A stretch of DNA of 64,000 nucleotides from Lentzea albidocapillata (GCF_000719115.1 NZ_JOEA01000014.1:558001-622000), one strand, 5' to 3'; positions 22,681 through 32,206 are shown, counted from the first letter of the stretch. Program-made: numbers and translations. Notes: generated by a model not told the origin, from the letters alone.

Positions 22681-23925
22681 CTAACGCGCAGCGCCCCACT
22701 CGTGCGCGAGGGCGGCTGCCTCTCCCCGTGAGCCGACACCCAGCTTCTCCAGGATCTTCGCCACGTGGAACTTCACCGTGGACTCGCTGATGTGCAGCTC
22801 ACCGGCGATGTCGCGGTTCCGCCGGCCACGGGCGAGGCGGCCCAGCACCTCCAGCTCCCGCGCGCCCAGCACGGTCAGCGGGTCCTCGCGCGGGCTCTCC
22901 GGCGGCCCGAGCGGCACCTCGATCGTCACGGTCGCGCCCCAGCCCGGCACCGCGTCGACCTCGACCTTTCCGCCGAGCGGCCCGAGGCGTTCGGGCACCC
23001 GGCGGCGGTCGAGGCTGCCGCAGGACAGGGTGCCGGGACCGTCGTCCCGCACGGTCGCCCTCAGCACCGCGCCGATGATCTTCCAGCCGATGTGGACGCG
23101 GCCGACCCCGCCCTGGTCGTCCAGCATCGCGTGCACGGCGGACCTGACCACCGCAGCGGCCGTGGCGGAGATTTCGGTCGGCACGATCCGGTCCGCACCC
23201 TCCTCCGCGCCGGGCGTACCCAGGTCCAGGCGCACGTCGCGGCCGCGCAGCACGCGGCGCAACGATTCGGCGAGCCGTTCGAAGGCCTCGCCCGCCCGTT
23301 CCTCGGTCTGCGCCCGGTCCAGATCGGCCCTCGACCGCAGTTCGACCAGCGCGGTGACGGCGAGGTCGACGGACCGCGAGCGGGCGGCCACGTCGTCCAC
23401 GCCGTGGTCACGCAGCACGCCGAGCAACGCCGTAAGCGAGGCGCCGTAGGCGTCACCGAGGTCGGAGATGGCGACGGCACGCGCCGCCGCGGCTGCCCGG
23501 GACACGGCGAGCGTCGCGGGCACCGCCTCGTTGCGCAGGCCCTCCATGTGCGCGGTCACCACGTCCCACAACGCGACCGCGGGCGCCAGCACCTCGTCGG
23601 CCACCGGGGTGTCGTCGGTGCGCAGGAGCACCAGCAACGCACTCGGTGTGGACACATCGCTCACCAGCACGATCACCGGCACGTCGGCCCCGGCCATGAC
23701 CGCCCGCCCCTGCCAGGCACCCCTGTCCGGCAGCCGGGGACGCAACGTGGCGATGTCGGTGATCGTCACCGGCGCCTCGCCACGGAACTTGAACGGCGCG
23801 AACGAGCAGTTCGACAGCTCGGCCACGGCCTGGTGCGGGATGGCGCCGGCGATCGCCGCCGACAGCCGCGACAGCGTCTCGCTCAGCGGTGCCCGGATCA
23901 CGTCGACGGCGGCCAGCAGGTCCAT
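22681..23925 (-). CDS. Regulator fusing a kinase-like region to a LuxR DNA-binding domain
   Basis: The 414-residue protein has an N-terminal GAF-like region (about 1-150), a helical segment (about 155-245: AAARAVAISDLGDAYGASLT..RAQTEERAGEAFERLAESLR) followed by a HATPase-like part (about 245-345; VRDDGPGTLSCGSL as N/G1 remnant, PLGGKVEVDAVPGWGATVTI as G2), and a C-terminal LuxR HTH (355-414; LGARELEVLGRLARGRRNRD, ISESTVKFHVAKILEKLGVG). The phospho-acceptor histidine of a DHp helix is not visible, and the ATP-lid glycines are reduced, so kinase activity is doubtful. It may work as a one-component sensor. It lies beside icmF (119 nt upstream) and is divergent from an oxidoreductase gene. Confidence 0.75.
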   Translation of the reverse strand: MDLLAAVDVIRAPLSETLSRLSAAIAGAIPHQAVAELSNCSFAPFKFRGEAPVTITDIATLRPRLPDRGAWQGRAVMAGADVPVIVLVSDVSTPSALLVLLRTDDTPVADEVLAPAVALWDVVTAHMEGLRNEAVPATLAVSRAAAAARAVAISDLGDAYGASLTALLGVLRDHGVDDVAARSRSVDLAVTALVELRSRADLDRAQTEERAGEAFERLAESLRRVLRGRDVRLDLGTPGAEEGADRIVPTEISATAAAVVRSAVHAMLDDQGGVGRVHIGWKIIGAVLRATVRDDGPGTLSCGSLDRRRVPERLGPLGGKVEVDAVPGWGATVTIEVPLGPPESPREDPLTVLGARELEVLGRLARGRRNRDIAGELHISESTVKFHVAKILEKLGVGSRGEAAALAHEWGAAR

Positions 23926-24024
23926 GGTTTTCAGCGTAACCCGCTCAGACGAGCACCCGACTGGCCTTTCGGCTAGGTGGGACTAGCCGAAGTGCGGGGG
24001 CGCGCAGGGGCGACCGTCGCTAGA

Positions 24025-24038
24025 GTTGACATGTCAAC
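24025..24038. promoter_or_regulatory. Perfect 14-bp palindrome GTTGACATGTCAAC
   Basis: A perfect palindrome lies 26 bp before the ATG of the quinone-oxidoreductase-type gene, inside the 139-bp gap to the divergent LuxR-type regulator. It has the size and position of a repressor operator. The binder is unknown; the regulator across the gap is the first candidate. Confidence 0.5.
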
Positions 24039-24064
24039 CAAACGACGAGCACCGGGAGTCAGAG

Positions 24065-24973
24065 ATGAAGGCGATCACCTACACCACGTTCGGCGGCCCG
24101 GAAGTGCTGAGCCTGAACGAGGTCGAGGAGCCGCACGCCGGACCGGGACAGGTGCGGTTGAAAGTGGTGGCCGCGGCGGTCAACCCGCTGGACCACAAGA
24201 TCCGCAACGGGTGGATGCCACCGCAGATGACGCCCCCGTTCCCGGTGACCCCCGGCGCCGAGGCGGCCGGCATCATCGACGAGGTCGGCGAGGGCGTCAC
24301 CGGCGTCGCGGTGGGCGACGCGGTCCTGGGCTGGACCGTCACCGGGGCCTACGCCGAGTACGCGCTGGCCTCCGAGTTCGCCCTCAAGCCCGCGGACCTC
24401 GACTGGGACACGGCCGCCGCGCTGCCCGTGGCCGTCGAGACGTCGGTGCGCGTGCTCGACGAACTGAAGGTCGGCGAGGGCGACACGCTGCTGATCCACG
24501 GGGCCGCGGGCGTGGTCGGCGCCGTCGGCGTCCAGCTCGCGGTGGCCCGCGGCGCCACGGTCATCGGCACCGCCTCCCCCGGCAACCACGACTACCTGCG
24601 GTCGCTCGGCGCCATCCCGGTCGCTTACGGCGAGGGGCTCGCCGACCGAGTCCGCGCCGCCGCGCCCCAGGGCGTCGACGCCGTGTACGACGCCGCCGGG
24701 CAAGGCGACCTGCCGTTGTCGATCGAACTGCGCGGCGGCACCGACCGGATCGTCACCATCGCCGATCCCCAGGCCGCCGAGCTGGGCGTCACCTTCTCCG
24801 GCGGCGGTGCCCCGTTCGGCGCGCGGCTCGCCGAGTACGCCCAGCTCGTGGTGGACGGCAAGCTCGCTGTGCGAGTCGCGCGGAGCCTCCCGCTGGCCGA
24901 GGCCGCCAAGGCGCAGGATCTGGTCGCGACCGGTCACGCGCCGGGCAAGGTGGTGCTGCGCCCCGTCGGCTGA
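24065..24973 (+). CDS. NADP-dependent medium-chain oxidoreductase (quinone reductase type)
   Basis: This 302-residue zinc-independent medium-chain dehydrogenase/reductase probably reduces quinones or enones with NADPH. The N-terminal GroES-like domain (MKAITYTTFGGPEVLSLNEV) is followed by a Rossmann domain with LLIHGAAGVVGAVGVQLAVA (the glycine-rich nucleotide site), and PVTPGAEAAGIIDEVGEGV. The zinc-binding cysteines of alcohol dehydrogenases are absent. CGGGAG-type purines precede the ATG. It is probably repressed through the palindrome at 24025. Its 3' end overlaps the convergent prenyl-synthase-like gene by 40 nt. Confidence 0.9.
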   Translation: MKAITYTTFGGPEVLSLNEVEEPHAGPGQVRLKVVAAAVNPLDHKIRNGWMPPQMTPPFPVTPGAEAAGIIDEVGEGVTGVAVGDAVLGWTVTGAYAEYALASEFALKPADLDWDTAAALPVAVETSVRVLDELKVGEGDTLLIHGAAGVVGAVGVQLAVARGATVIGTASPGNHDYLRSLGAIPVAYGEGLADRVRAAAPQGVDAVYDAAGQGDLPLSIELRGGTDRIVTIADPQAAELGVTFSGGGAPFGARLAEYAQLVVDGKLAVRVARSLPLAEAAKAQDLVATGHAPGKVVLRPVG

Positions 24974-25818
24974 GCAGGCACGGCCGGAGCACATCGGGCG
25001 GTCGTGACCTCCCTGGCGAGTGCCGTCAGCTTCTCTGCCGCCCGCGCCCTCGGACCGCACTGCCGCAGGTGGTTCAGGGCGCGGGCGAGCAGCAGTTCGG
25101 CCTGCTGCTCGCACCACTTCCGCCCGCCGCCGACGCTCATCCCGGAGTTGGCCGCCGCCACGACCGGGAGCGTCCGGCGTCCGTGCGCGAGGTCGTCGTG
25201 GAGGGCCAGTACGTCGTCGACGTGCTTGCGCGCCAGGCCGATGTCGTCACCGAACTGCCTGAGGTGCCCGGCCTGGCTCGCGCTCGCACCGGCGGCCAGC
25301 GCGCCGAGCTCGCACGCCGCCGCCGTCAGCGAGCTGTGCTTCGCCGCCGCCACACCGAGGTGCTGGGCCAGGTCGACGTCGTCCTCCTCGTCCATGCCGA
25401 TCTCCTGGACGTAACCGTCCACAACGGACATCAACGCGACGTTGAGGATCATCACCCAGGGCTTGGTGAGCCGCGCGAAGGCGAGGGAGAGGAGAGCGTC
25501 GGCCGCCGAGACGACCCTGTCCGCACCGAACGCCTCCCACGCTCCCCTGCGGATCATGAGGTCCGCGTGCAGTTGTTCGTGCAGGTGCGCGAACTCCAGC
25601 GCGAGGGCGACCCCGGCCACGTCTGCGTCACCGAACGCCTCGGCGGAGAGCAGTACGAGCGCGGCCGTCGAGAAGTCCTGCCGGGCGAGGCCGAACTCGA
25701 CCACCTCGCGCGTCTCGTCCGGAAGTTCCGCCAACGCCGCCGGCAGCAACGTCCCGACCGCGGCACGGGTGCGCTCCAGCACGTGCTGCGGTGGCGCGAC
25801 CAGGTCGATGCTCGTCAT
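24934..25818 (-). CDS. Degenerate polyprenyl-synthase-like protein
   Basis: This all-helical 294-residue protein resembles polyprenyl diphosphate synthases but has altered catalytic motifs. The first Asp-rich region reads HLHEQLHADL where DDxxD is expected. The second region keeps acids (FGDDIGLARKHVDDVLALHD), and the typical K/R..TLPVV follows as GRRTLPVVAA. Length and the missing GGKRxRP-type substrate motif suggest lost or changed activity. GAGGAAG precedes ATG 25818. The neighbours are an oxidoreductase and an aldo/keto reductase, with no obvious pathway. It could be a partner subunit of a heteromeric synthase or a terpenoid-binding protein. This is the second motif-poor isoprenoid-fold protein in the window. 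Confidence 0.6.
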   Translation of the reverse strand: MTSIDLVAPPQHVLERTRAAVGTLLPAALAELPDETREVVEFGLARQDFSTAALVLLSAEAFGDADVAGVALALEFAHLHEQLHADLMIRRGAWEAFGADRVVSAADALLSLAFARLTKPWVMILNVALMSVVDGYVQEIGMDEEDDVDLAQHLGVAAAKHSSLTAAACELGALAAGASASQAGHLRQFGDDIGLARKHVDDVLALHDDLAHGRRTLPVVAAANSGMSVGGGRKWCEQQAELLLARALNHLRQCGPRARAAEKLTALAREVTTARCAPAVPAQPTGRSTTLPGA

Positions 25819-25998
25819 TGCGCTTCCTCTCAGACCCCTGGGAAAACGACGCTAAACCTGCTGGTCCGGCAACCACGTCCGATAGCCACTGACGTGTTAA
25901 ACAGAGGCACGATCCAGCGATGCGGACTACGTTGATGTTGAACGGGTTGTCGTCACCATCACCCGACCGTGATCGTCGTTTTCCTGAGGGGCTGACCC

Positions 25999-26964
<966 letters not shown>

Positions 26965-26994
26965 CTCCGCGAACGCGGATATACACTTCCGCCC

Positions 26995-27393
26995 GTGCCG
27001 AACTTGCGGATCAGCGAGGCCGCCGCGCTGCTCGGGGTCAGTGACGACACCCTGCGCCGGTGGATCGACCAGGGCCGTCTCGCGTCCGTCGTCCTGGACA
27101 ACGGGCGCAAGGGCGTCAGCGGGACCGAACTCGCCGCGTTCGCGCAGAAGATGACCGACGTGGCCGAGCCCGGTGCGACCGTGGCGGCCTCGGCGCGCAA
27201 CCGCATGAAGGGCATCGTCACCCGCGTCGTCAAGGACGGGGTGATGGCCCAGGTCGACATGCAGGCCGGGCCCTTCCGCGTCACGTCTCTGATGAGCCGT
27301 GAGTCCGCGGACGAGCTCGGCCTGGAGGTCGGCAGCGTCGCCGTGGCCTCGATCAAGTCGACGCACGTCGTGGTCGAGATCCCCGAGGCCTAG
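26995..27393 (+). CDS. HTH-TOBE molybdate/tungstate-binding regulator-like protein
   Basis: The 132-residue protein joins an excisionase/MerR-like HTH (1-60: LRISEAAALLGVSDDTLRRW) to a Mop/TOBE domain (about 65-132: ARNRMKGIVTRVVKDGVMAQ, VTSLMSRESADELGL, ASIKSTHVVVEI). Mop domains bind molybdate or tungstate, so it is probably a molybdate-responsive storage or regulatory protein. No modABC genes are visible here. The GTG start follows a 30-nt gap from the aldo/keto reductase. The stop codon TAG lies inside the left arm of the long palindrome at 27387. Confidence 0.85.
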   Translation: MPNLRISEAAALLGVSDDTLRRWIDQGRLASVVLDNGRKGVSGTELAAFAQKMTDVAEPGATVAASARNRMKGIVTRVVKDGVMAQVDMQAGPFRVTSLMSRESADELGLEVGSVAVASIKSTHVVVEIPEA

Positions 27394-27454
27394 GGCGTGT
27401 CCCGTAAGTCTCGTCCGCGATAGTCGAACGGACTTACGGGACACGCCCTAGGCC
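27387..27454. repeat. 24-bp perfect inverted repeat with 20-nt loop (terminator or miniature element)
   Basis: Left arm 27387-27410 (GGCCTAGGGCGTGTCCCGTA then AGTC) is exactly mirrored by 27431-27454. The arms include CTAG at both outer ends, and the loop 27411-27430 contains GTCCG, which can pair with CGGAC at 27429-27433 to give an alternative stem. It lies between convergent genes. The left arm contains the stop codon of the TOBE gene. It can serve as a bidirectional terminator. The CTAG-bounded, IS-end-like GGGCGTGTCCCGTAAG arms suggest a MITE-type origin. Confidence 0.7.
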
Positions 27455-27475
27455 GTTCGGAGCACGAACCCGCCT

Positions 27476-30022
27476 CTAACCGTCCAGCCCGGCCAGCTTC
27501 CGCGACGCCTCCGCCTCACCCCACCGGAACCCGATGCGACGCGACAACTCCACCGCCTCGGTGTAGGAGGCACGCGCCTGCGCACCCCGCCCGGCCAGCT
27601 CGTGCACGATGCCGCGGTCCAGCAGCACGCCCGCCTCGATCTGCCTGTCCCCCACCGATCGCGCGAGGCCCAGCGTCTCCTCCGCCAGCTCCAGCGCCCG
27701 GTCCAGGGAGCCGAGCTGGCGGTGGGCGTCGGCCATGTTCGCCAGCGCGTGCAGCTCGCCGGACCTGTCGCCGCACGCGCGCAACGTCGTCAGCGTCTCC
27801 TCGTAGCAGACCAGCGCGGCCGGGAGGTCGCCCAGCGCGGCGTGCACCAGACCCAGGTTGGTGCGCACGTAGGCCGCGCCCTGCGAGTCGTCCAGTTCCT
27901 CGCGCAACTTCAGCGACGCCTCCAGCGAGGTCAGTGCGGCGGGCAGGTTCCGGCGGCGCCAGTGGGTGATGCCGAGGTTGTTGAGGGTCACGGCTTCGAG
28001 CTGGCGGTCGTGCAGCTCGCGGGCCAGGGCCAGTGCCGCCGTCCAGTGCCGCTGGGCCTCACCGAACTTGAAGCCGCGCTCGCAGGCGGCGCCGAGTTCC
28101 TTCAGCACCAACGCTTCCGCGCGGAGGTCGCCCAGTGAGCGGGCGGCCTCCAGGGCGAGCGTGTTCAGCGCGCACCAGTCCGCCACCTCGGACCGGCGGC
28201 GGAAGTACCAGGACAGGCCCGCGGCGAACGCGATCGCGTCGGCCGGCGAAGCCTGGTGCGCGGCGGCGATCAGGTTGTCGCGCTCCTCGGCCAGCCAGAG
28301 GTCGGCCGGGTTGTCCGCGAGCGCTTCCAGGTAGTGCTTGTGCAGGCGTTCCAGTGCGAGTGAGCGTTCTTCGGCCGACTCCGAGGCGCGGCAGCGTTCG
28401 CGCGCGAAGAGGCGCAGCAGGTCGTGCAACGCGAACCGGCCGGGCACCGGTTCCTCGACCAGGTGCGCGCCGGCCAGTTCGGCGAGCAGGTCCTCGACGT
28501 CCGGCACGTCGGTCAGGGCCCGTGCCGCGGCGACCGCGAAGTCGGGGCCGTCGAGCAGTCCGATCAACCGGAACACCCTTGCCACGTCGGGAGATCCCAG
28601 CTCGGCGTAGCTGACCTCGAACGCCGAGCGGACCGCGACGTCACCGAGCCTCAGCTCGTCGAGGCGGTGCGCCTCGTCCGCCAGCCGCGCCGCCAGCAGC
28701 GGTGCGGTCCACTGTGGACGGGCGGCGAGCCGGGCGCCCGCGATGCGCAGGGCCAGCGGCAGTCCGCCGCACCGGCGCACGAGTTCCGCCGCGTCCGAGA
28801 CCTCACCGGCGACGCCCTCCAGCAGCCGGTACGCATCCTCCAGTTGCAGCGCGCCTAGTTTCACGTACGAGGCACCGTACAGCGCGGTGAGCGGGCGTCG
28901 GGACGTGATCAGCACGGCCGAGCCGGGACCGGTCGGCAGCAGGCGGGTGATCTGGCCCGCGGTGGCGACGTTGTCCAGCACCACGAGCAGCCGGCGCGAC
29001 GCGGTGAGCGAGCGGTAGCGCAGGGCCTCCTCGTCGCCGGGCCGCTCGCCGAGCGCGCGCAGGAACTGGCTCAGAATCCGGTCCGAGGCACCGTCGGAGA
29101 GGTCGGCGTAGAGCTGGCCGTCCGGGAACCTCGCCGCGATCTCGTGCGCCGCCCGCACCGCGAGCGCCGACTTGCCGACGCCCGCCTGCCCGGTGATCAC
29201 ACACACCGCGACCCGGTCCTGCCGCGGCGGTGCCTTGATCAGGTTCAGCTCGCGGCCGCGGCCGGCGAAGGTGACCACGTCCGGTGGCAGCTGACGGATC
29301 GCCGCCGCCCCAACGGGTTTCGCGCGCAGGAGCTCGGCCTGCAGCCGCCTCAGCGACTCCCCCGGCTCGACACCGAGCTCGTCGGTGAGCACCCGCCGGC
29401 ACTCCTGGTAGGCCGCCAGCGCCTCGGCCGGACGCCCCGCGCGGTGCAGCGCGACCATCTGCTGCTCGCGCAGGCGTTCGTTCAACGGGTGTTCGCGCAC
29501 CCACTCGTTCAGGTCCGCGACGATCTCGACGTGCCGGCCGAGGTCGAGCTCCGCCTCGGCGCACTCGACCCGCGCGGCCAGCCGCAGCTCCTCCAGCTGC
29601 GCGACGACTCCACGCAACAGGCCGGACGCGGCGAGATCGGCGAGGGCGGGCCCGCGCCACAACGCGAGCGCCTCGCGGTAACCGCGCGGCGTGCGTTCCC
29701 TGCGGGCGACCTCGAGCAGCTCGGCGAACCGGGTGAGGTCGAGCTCGGCCGGGTCGATCGACATCAGGTAGCCGGGCGCCCGCGAGAGCAGCCGCGAGCC
29801 GACGATCTTGCGCAGCTGGTAGACGTAGACCTGGAGGTTCTTCAGCGCCGTCTTGGGCGGCGCGTCGTCCCACAGCACGCTGATCAGCCGGTCGACCGAC
29901 AGCACCCGGCCGGGCTGCGCGAGGAGCAACGCCAGCACCGCTCGTTGTTTGGGCGGCCCAAGGCTCAGCCGCGCGCCGTCGTCGGCGTAACACTCGACCG
30001 GCCCGAGCACCCGGAACTCCAC
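27476..30022 (-). CDS. AfsR/SARP-type regulator (BTAD, NB-ARC, TPR)
   Basis: This 848-residue AfsR-like regulator has an OmpR-type winged HTH (1-90: KQRAVLALLLAQPGRVLSVD, LQVYVYQLRKIVG), a bacterial transcriptional activator domain (about 95-240), an NB-ARC ATPase (about 265-560; P-loop GQAGVGKSAL, LLVVLDNVA, GGLPLALRIAG), and C-terminal TPR repeats (about 600-848; AVTLNNLGITHWRRRNLPAA, YVRTNLGLVHAALGDL). Relatives activate secondary metabolism. GTG 30022 is chosen because EFRVLGPVE is the usual start. No biosynthetic cluster adjoins it, so its target is open. It is convergent with the TOBE gene across the palindrome. Confidence 0.9.
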   Translation of the reverse strand: MEFRVLGPVECYADDGARLSLGPPKQRAVLALLLAQPGRVLSVDRLISVLWDDAPPKTALKNLQVYVYQLRKIVGSRLLSRAPGYLMSIDPAELDLTRFAELLEVARRERTPRGYREALALWRGPALADLAASGLLRGVVAQLEELRLAARVECAEAELDLGRHVEIVADLNEWVREHPLNERLREQQMVALHRAGRPAEALAAYQECRRVLTDELGVEPGESLRRLQAELLRAKPVGAAAIRQLPPDVVTFAGRGRELNLIKAPPRQDRVAVCVITGQAGVGKSALAVRAAHEIAARFPDGQLYADLSDGASDRILSQFLRALGERPGDEEALRYRSLTASRRLLVVLDNVATAGQITRLLPTGPGSAVLITSRRPLTALYGASYVKLGALQLEDAYRLLEGVAGEVSDAAELVRRCGGLPLALRIAGARLAARPQWTAPLLAARLADEAHRLDELRLGDVAVRSAFEVSYAELGSPDVARVFRLIGLLDGPDFAVAAARALTDVPDVEDLLAELAGAHLVEEPVPGRFALHDLLRLFARERCRASESAEERSLALERLHKHYLEALADNPADLWLAEERDNLIAAAHQASPADAIAFAAGLSWYFRRRSEVADWCALNTLALEAARSLGDLRAEALVLKELGAACERGFKFGEAQRHWTAALALARELHDRQLEAVTLNNLGITHWRRRNLPAALTSLEASLKLREELDDSQGAAYVRTNLGLVHAALGDLPAALVCYEETLTTLRACGDRSGELHALANMADAHRQLGSLDRALELAEETLGLARSVGDRQIEAGVLLDRGIVHELAGRGAQARASYTEAVELSRRIGFRWGEAEASRKLAGLDG

Positions 30023-30111
30023 AGCTCCCGATCGTAACCACCAACCACATACCGGACGCACGCGCAACGAGTTCAACGGAAACTCGTCCTGCGCTGAAAC
30101 GACCCACCTGC

Positions 30112-30336
30112 TCACGGGTTAGGAGGGTCGCCTGGCGAGGGGGCCTGCGGGGTACGCCGGGCCTGCGCGTGGACCTCGACGTTCGTCCTGTGCACGACCG
30201 GATCCCAGATCTCCTCGAACGGCGCCATGAGCGACTGCCCGCTGCCGGTGCGGCGGGCCCGCACGGCGTACCAGGTGAATCCGGCCAGGGTGAGCGGCAC
30301 GCTCCCCAACGCGGCCACGCCGAACAGGAGGTCCAT
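30112..30336 (-). CDS. Small single-pass membrane protein, hypothetical
   Basis: This 74-residue protein has one N-terminal membrane helix (MDLLFGVAALGSVPLTLAGF, then TWYAVRARR) and a hydrophilic proline-rich tail. Such small membrane proteins often sit beside TetR genes in actinobacteria. It is divergent from the TetR gene at 30398, and the operator between them suggests control by that regulator. Function unknown. Confidence 0.6.
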   Translation of the reverse strand: MDLLFGVAALGSVPLTLAGFTWYAVRARRTGSGQSLMAPFEEIWDPVVHRTNVEVHAQARRTPQAPSPGDPPNP

Positions 30337-30354
30337 GTGCCCGACTGTACAGTG

Positions 30355-30380
30355 ACACGACGTTTCCAGAAACGATGTGT
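30355..30380. promoter_or_regulatory. TetR operator candidate around CGTTTCCAGAAACG
   Basis: The core CGTTTC-CA-GAAACG (30361-30374) is a perfect inverted repeat. It extends to imperfect 12-bp arms ACACGACGTTTC / GAAACGATGTGT. It lies between the divergent small membrane protein and TetR genes, 18 bp before the TetR start, and is probably its operator. Confidence 0.6.
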
Positions 30381-30397
30381 TACTGAATGGGCGAGTG

Positions 30398-30985
30398 ATG
30401 ATCAGGCTGACACGGGCCGAACAGCAGGTACGGACCCATGAGCACCTGCTGCGCGCCGGCCACGAGGTGTTCCTGCGCCGAGGTTTCCTCGGGGCGACGG
30501 TCGAGGAGATCGCCGCCGAGGCCGGCTACACCCGCGGCGCGGTCTACAAGCACTTCGGCGGCAAGGAAGGACTCTGGCTGGCGATCGTCGAGGCTGACGC
30601 GGGAACCCATCTGCAGGGCCTGCGCAGCGCACTCAAACAAGCAGCCTGCCGCGACGACGTGATCGCGATTCTCAGCGGCGTGACGGACGAAGAGGCTGCG
30701 AAGTGGACCACGGTCGCCGCCGAGGTGCTCGCCGCGACGGCGCAGCAGCCCGAGATCGCGGCTCAGATCGCCGCCCTCCAGCAACGTCACGACGACCAGG
30801 TCGTCGCCCTGCTGGCCGAGCACCTGCAGCGCCTGGGACTTGAACCCACGATGCCGTTGCCACAACTCGTCGTCATGATCGGAGCACTGGGAATCGGACT
30901 GGCCCTGCGGCAGGTGGTCGTCAAGGGCGCGGACTCGCGCGCCGTCCTCGTTCACGTGCTGGAGGCAATGCTCCCCACTACTTGA
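30398..30985 (+). CDS. TetR-family regulator
   Basis: The 195-residue TetR/AcrR-type repressor has an N-terminal HTH (about 8-55: LLRAGHEVFLRRGFLGATVE, IAAEAGYTRGAVYKHFGGKE) and a helical ligand domain of unknown specificity. ATG 30398 is used; GTG 30395 directly before it is equally possible. It is divergent from the small membrane protein with a clear operator between. The stop TGA lies inside the TTGACA of the next promoter. Confidence 0.9.
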   Translation: MIRLTRAEQQVRTHEHLLRAGHEVFLRRGFLGATVEEIAAEAGYTRGAVYKHFGGKEGLWLAIVEADAGTHLQGLRSALKQAACRDDVIAILSGVTDEEAAKWTTVAAEVLAATAQQPEIAAQIAALQQRHDDQVVALLAEHLQRLGLEPTMPLPQLVVMIGALGIGLALRQVVVKGADSRAVLVHVLEAMLPTT

Positions 30986-31019
30986 CAGCAGACGTCAAGT
31001 ACTTGCTATCGTCTGTCAA
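30982..31019 (+). promoter_or_regulatory. Leaderless promoter for the HTH gene at 31020
   Basis: TTGACA at 30982-30987 and TATCGT at 31007-31012 (19-bp spacer) end 7 nt before the GTG start, with no ribosome-binding site, which indicates a leaderless message. The palindrome CAAGTACTTG (30996-31005) lies between the two elements, and TTGACAG/CTGTCAA flank them, so the promoter is probably repressor-controlled. Confidence 0.45.
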
Positions 31020-31484
31020 GTGGCGACCACCTCGGAACACGTGGACCTGCGCGACGACCTGATCCGGCTCGTCACGAGCCGGCTGCTCGACCCGCTGGAA
31101 ATCCTTATGCCGCAGGCCGATCTAGCCGGCCTGCGGTCCTCCGTGGGGGCCGACGCCGAGATGTGGGCGGCCCAGCTGCTCGGGCCCGACGACGCTCTCG
31201 CCCGGCAGGTGGCCATCCGCCTGATGTCCGTGCTCTACCCCGGCGACACCCCGTTCGACCCGCCCGAGAGCTGGTGGGCGACACCGCTGGGCCGCGTCGC
31301 CGCACGCCGCGCCGGCCATCCGAGCAGGGACCACGTCTCCCTCGGCGTAGCCGGGGCGATGCTCGGCATCACCCGCCAGGGCGTGCACGACCTCGTGAAC
31401 CGCAACAAGTTGCTGCGCCACCCCGACGGCGGCGTCACCGTCGACTCGATCCGCGCCCGTCTCGGCCTGAGGAGAGAACAGTGA
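31020..31484 (+). CDS. Helix-turn-helix protein, function unknown
   Basis: This 154-residue protein has a C-terminal helix-turn-helix (about 108-150: LGVAGAMLGITRQGVHDLVN, LRHPDGGVTVDSIRARLGL), like the DNA-binding parts of MerR/excisionase-type proteins. The N-terminal 100 residues are helical and unrecognised. The GTG start is read directly from the promoter before it. Its GTGA stop/start overlap with the hydrolase gene shows translational coupling, so both probably act together. The palindrome in its own promoter may be its binding site. Confidence 0.65.
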   Translation: MATTSEHVDLRDDLIRLVTSRLLDPLEILMPQADLAGLRSSVGADAEMWAAQLLGPDDALARQVAIRLMSVLYPGDTPFDPPESWWATPLGRVAARRAGHPSRDHVSLGVAGAMLGITRQGVHDLVNRNKLLRHPDGGVTVDSIRARLGLRREQ

Positions 31485-32206
31485 AGCTCGCGGCGACCGA
31501 CTTCGGCGGCGACGGACAGCCGTTCCTGCTGCTGCACGGCCTGGGTGGCGACCGGTCCGTCTGGCAGGCGCTCGCACCGCGACTGGACGGGCGCGCGGTG
31601 GCGGTCGACCTGCGTGGGCACGGCGAATCCGGTGACGGCCCGTGGGACTGGGAGGCGGTGCTCGACGACCTGGACGACACCGCTGTCCACTTCGGACTGG
31701 AAGATCCCGTCGTCGTCGGACATTCGCTGGGCGGCATCCTTGCGGGCATGTGGACGTTGCGGCATCCGTCGTGCCCGGCGGCGGTGAGTCTGGACGGACA
31801 TCGTTCCGCCACCACGGATCCGGCGAACTACGCGGGACTTGCCGAGGACGCGGTGACCGAGGGCCTGGCGCGGCTGAACGCGATGTTCACCGCCCAGCTG
31901 GAGATGGTCGCGCGGCCGGACCGCTCGATCACGTCGGTCCTGCGGACGTCACCCGAGTTCCTGGACGCCCTGCCGATCTTCGTGAAGGTGGCGGGCCCGT
32001 TCCTGCTGGTGCTCGCCACCCGCAACCTGCCGGTGCCGCCCGATCTCCTGCCGTTGATGGACGCCCACCGCGCGGGACTGCGCCGCGACCTGCCCCCGAA
32101 CGTGCGGGTGCACGAGATCGACGCGACGCACGGCATGGTGTCCGAACGACCGGCAGAGATCGCCGAGATCGTGAATCACTTCGTGAGCAACCGCTTCAAC
32201 GCCTGA
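31481..32206 (+). CDS. Alpha/beta hydrolase
   Basis: The 241-residue alpha/beta hydrolase has the oxyanion segment FLLLHGLGGDRSVW, the nucleophile elbow VVGHSLGG (Ser), and the catalytic His in DATHGMVSERP near the C-terminus. No signal peptide. The substrate is unknown; small esters, epoxides or lactones are usual for the family. GTG 31481 overlaps the preceding stop and has GGAGAG upstream. The gene end overlaps the convergent TetR gene by 31 nt. Confidence 0.88.
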   Translation: MKLAATDFGGDGQPFLLLHGLGGDRSVWQALAPRLDGRAVAVDLRGHGESGDGPWDWEAVLDDLDDTAVHFGLEDPVVVGHSLGGILAGMWTLRHPSCPAAVSLDGHRSATTDPANYAGLAEDAVTEGLARLNAMFTAQLEMVARPDRSITSVLRTSPEFLDALPIFVKVAGPFLLVLATRNLPVPPDLLPLMDAHRAGLRRDLPPNVRVHEIDATHGMVSERPAEIAEIVNHFVSNRFNA

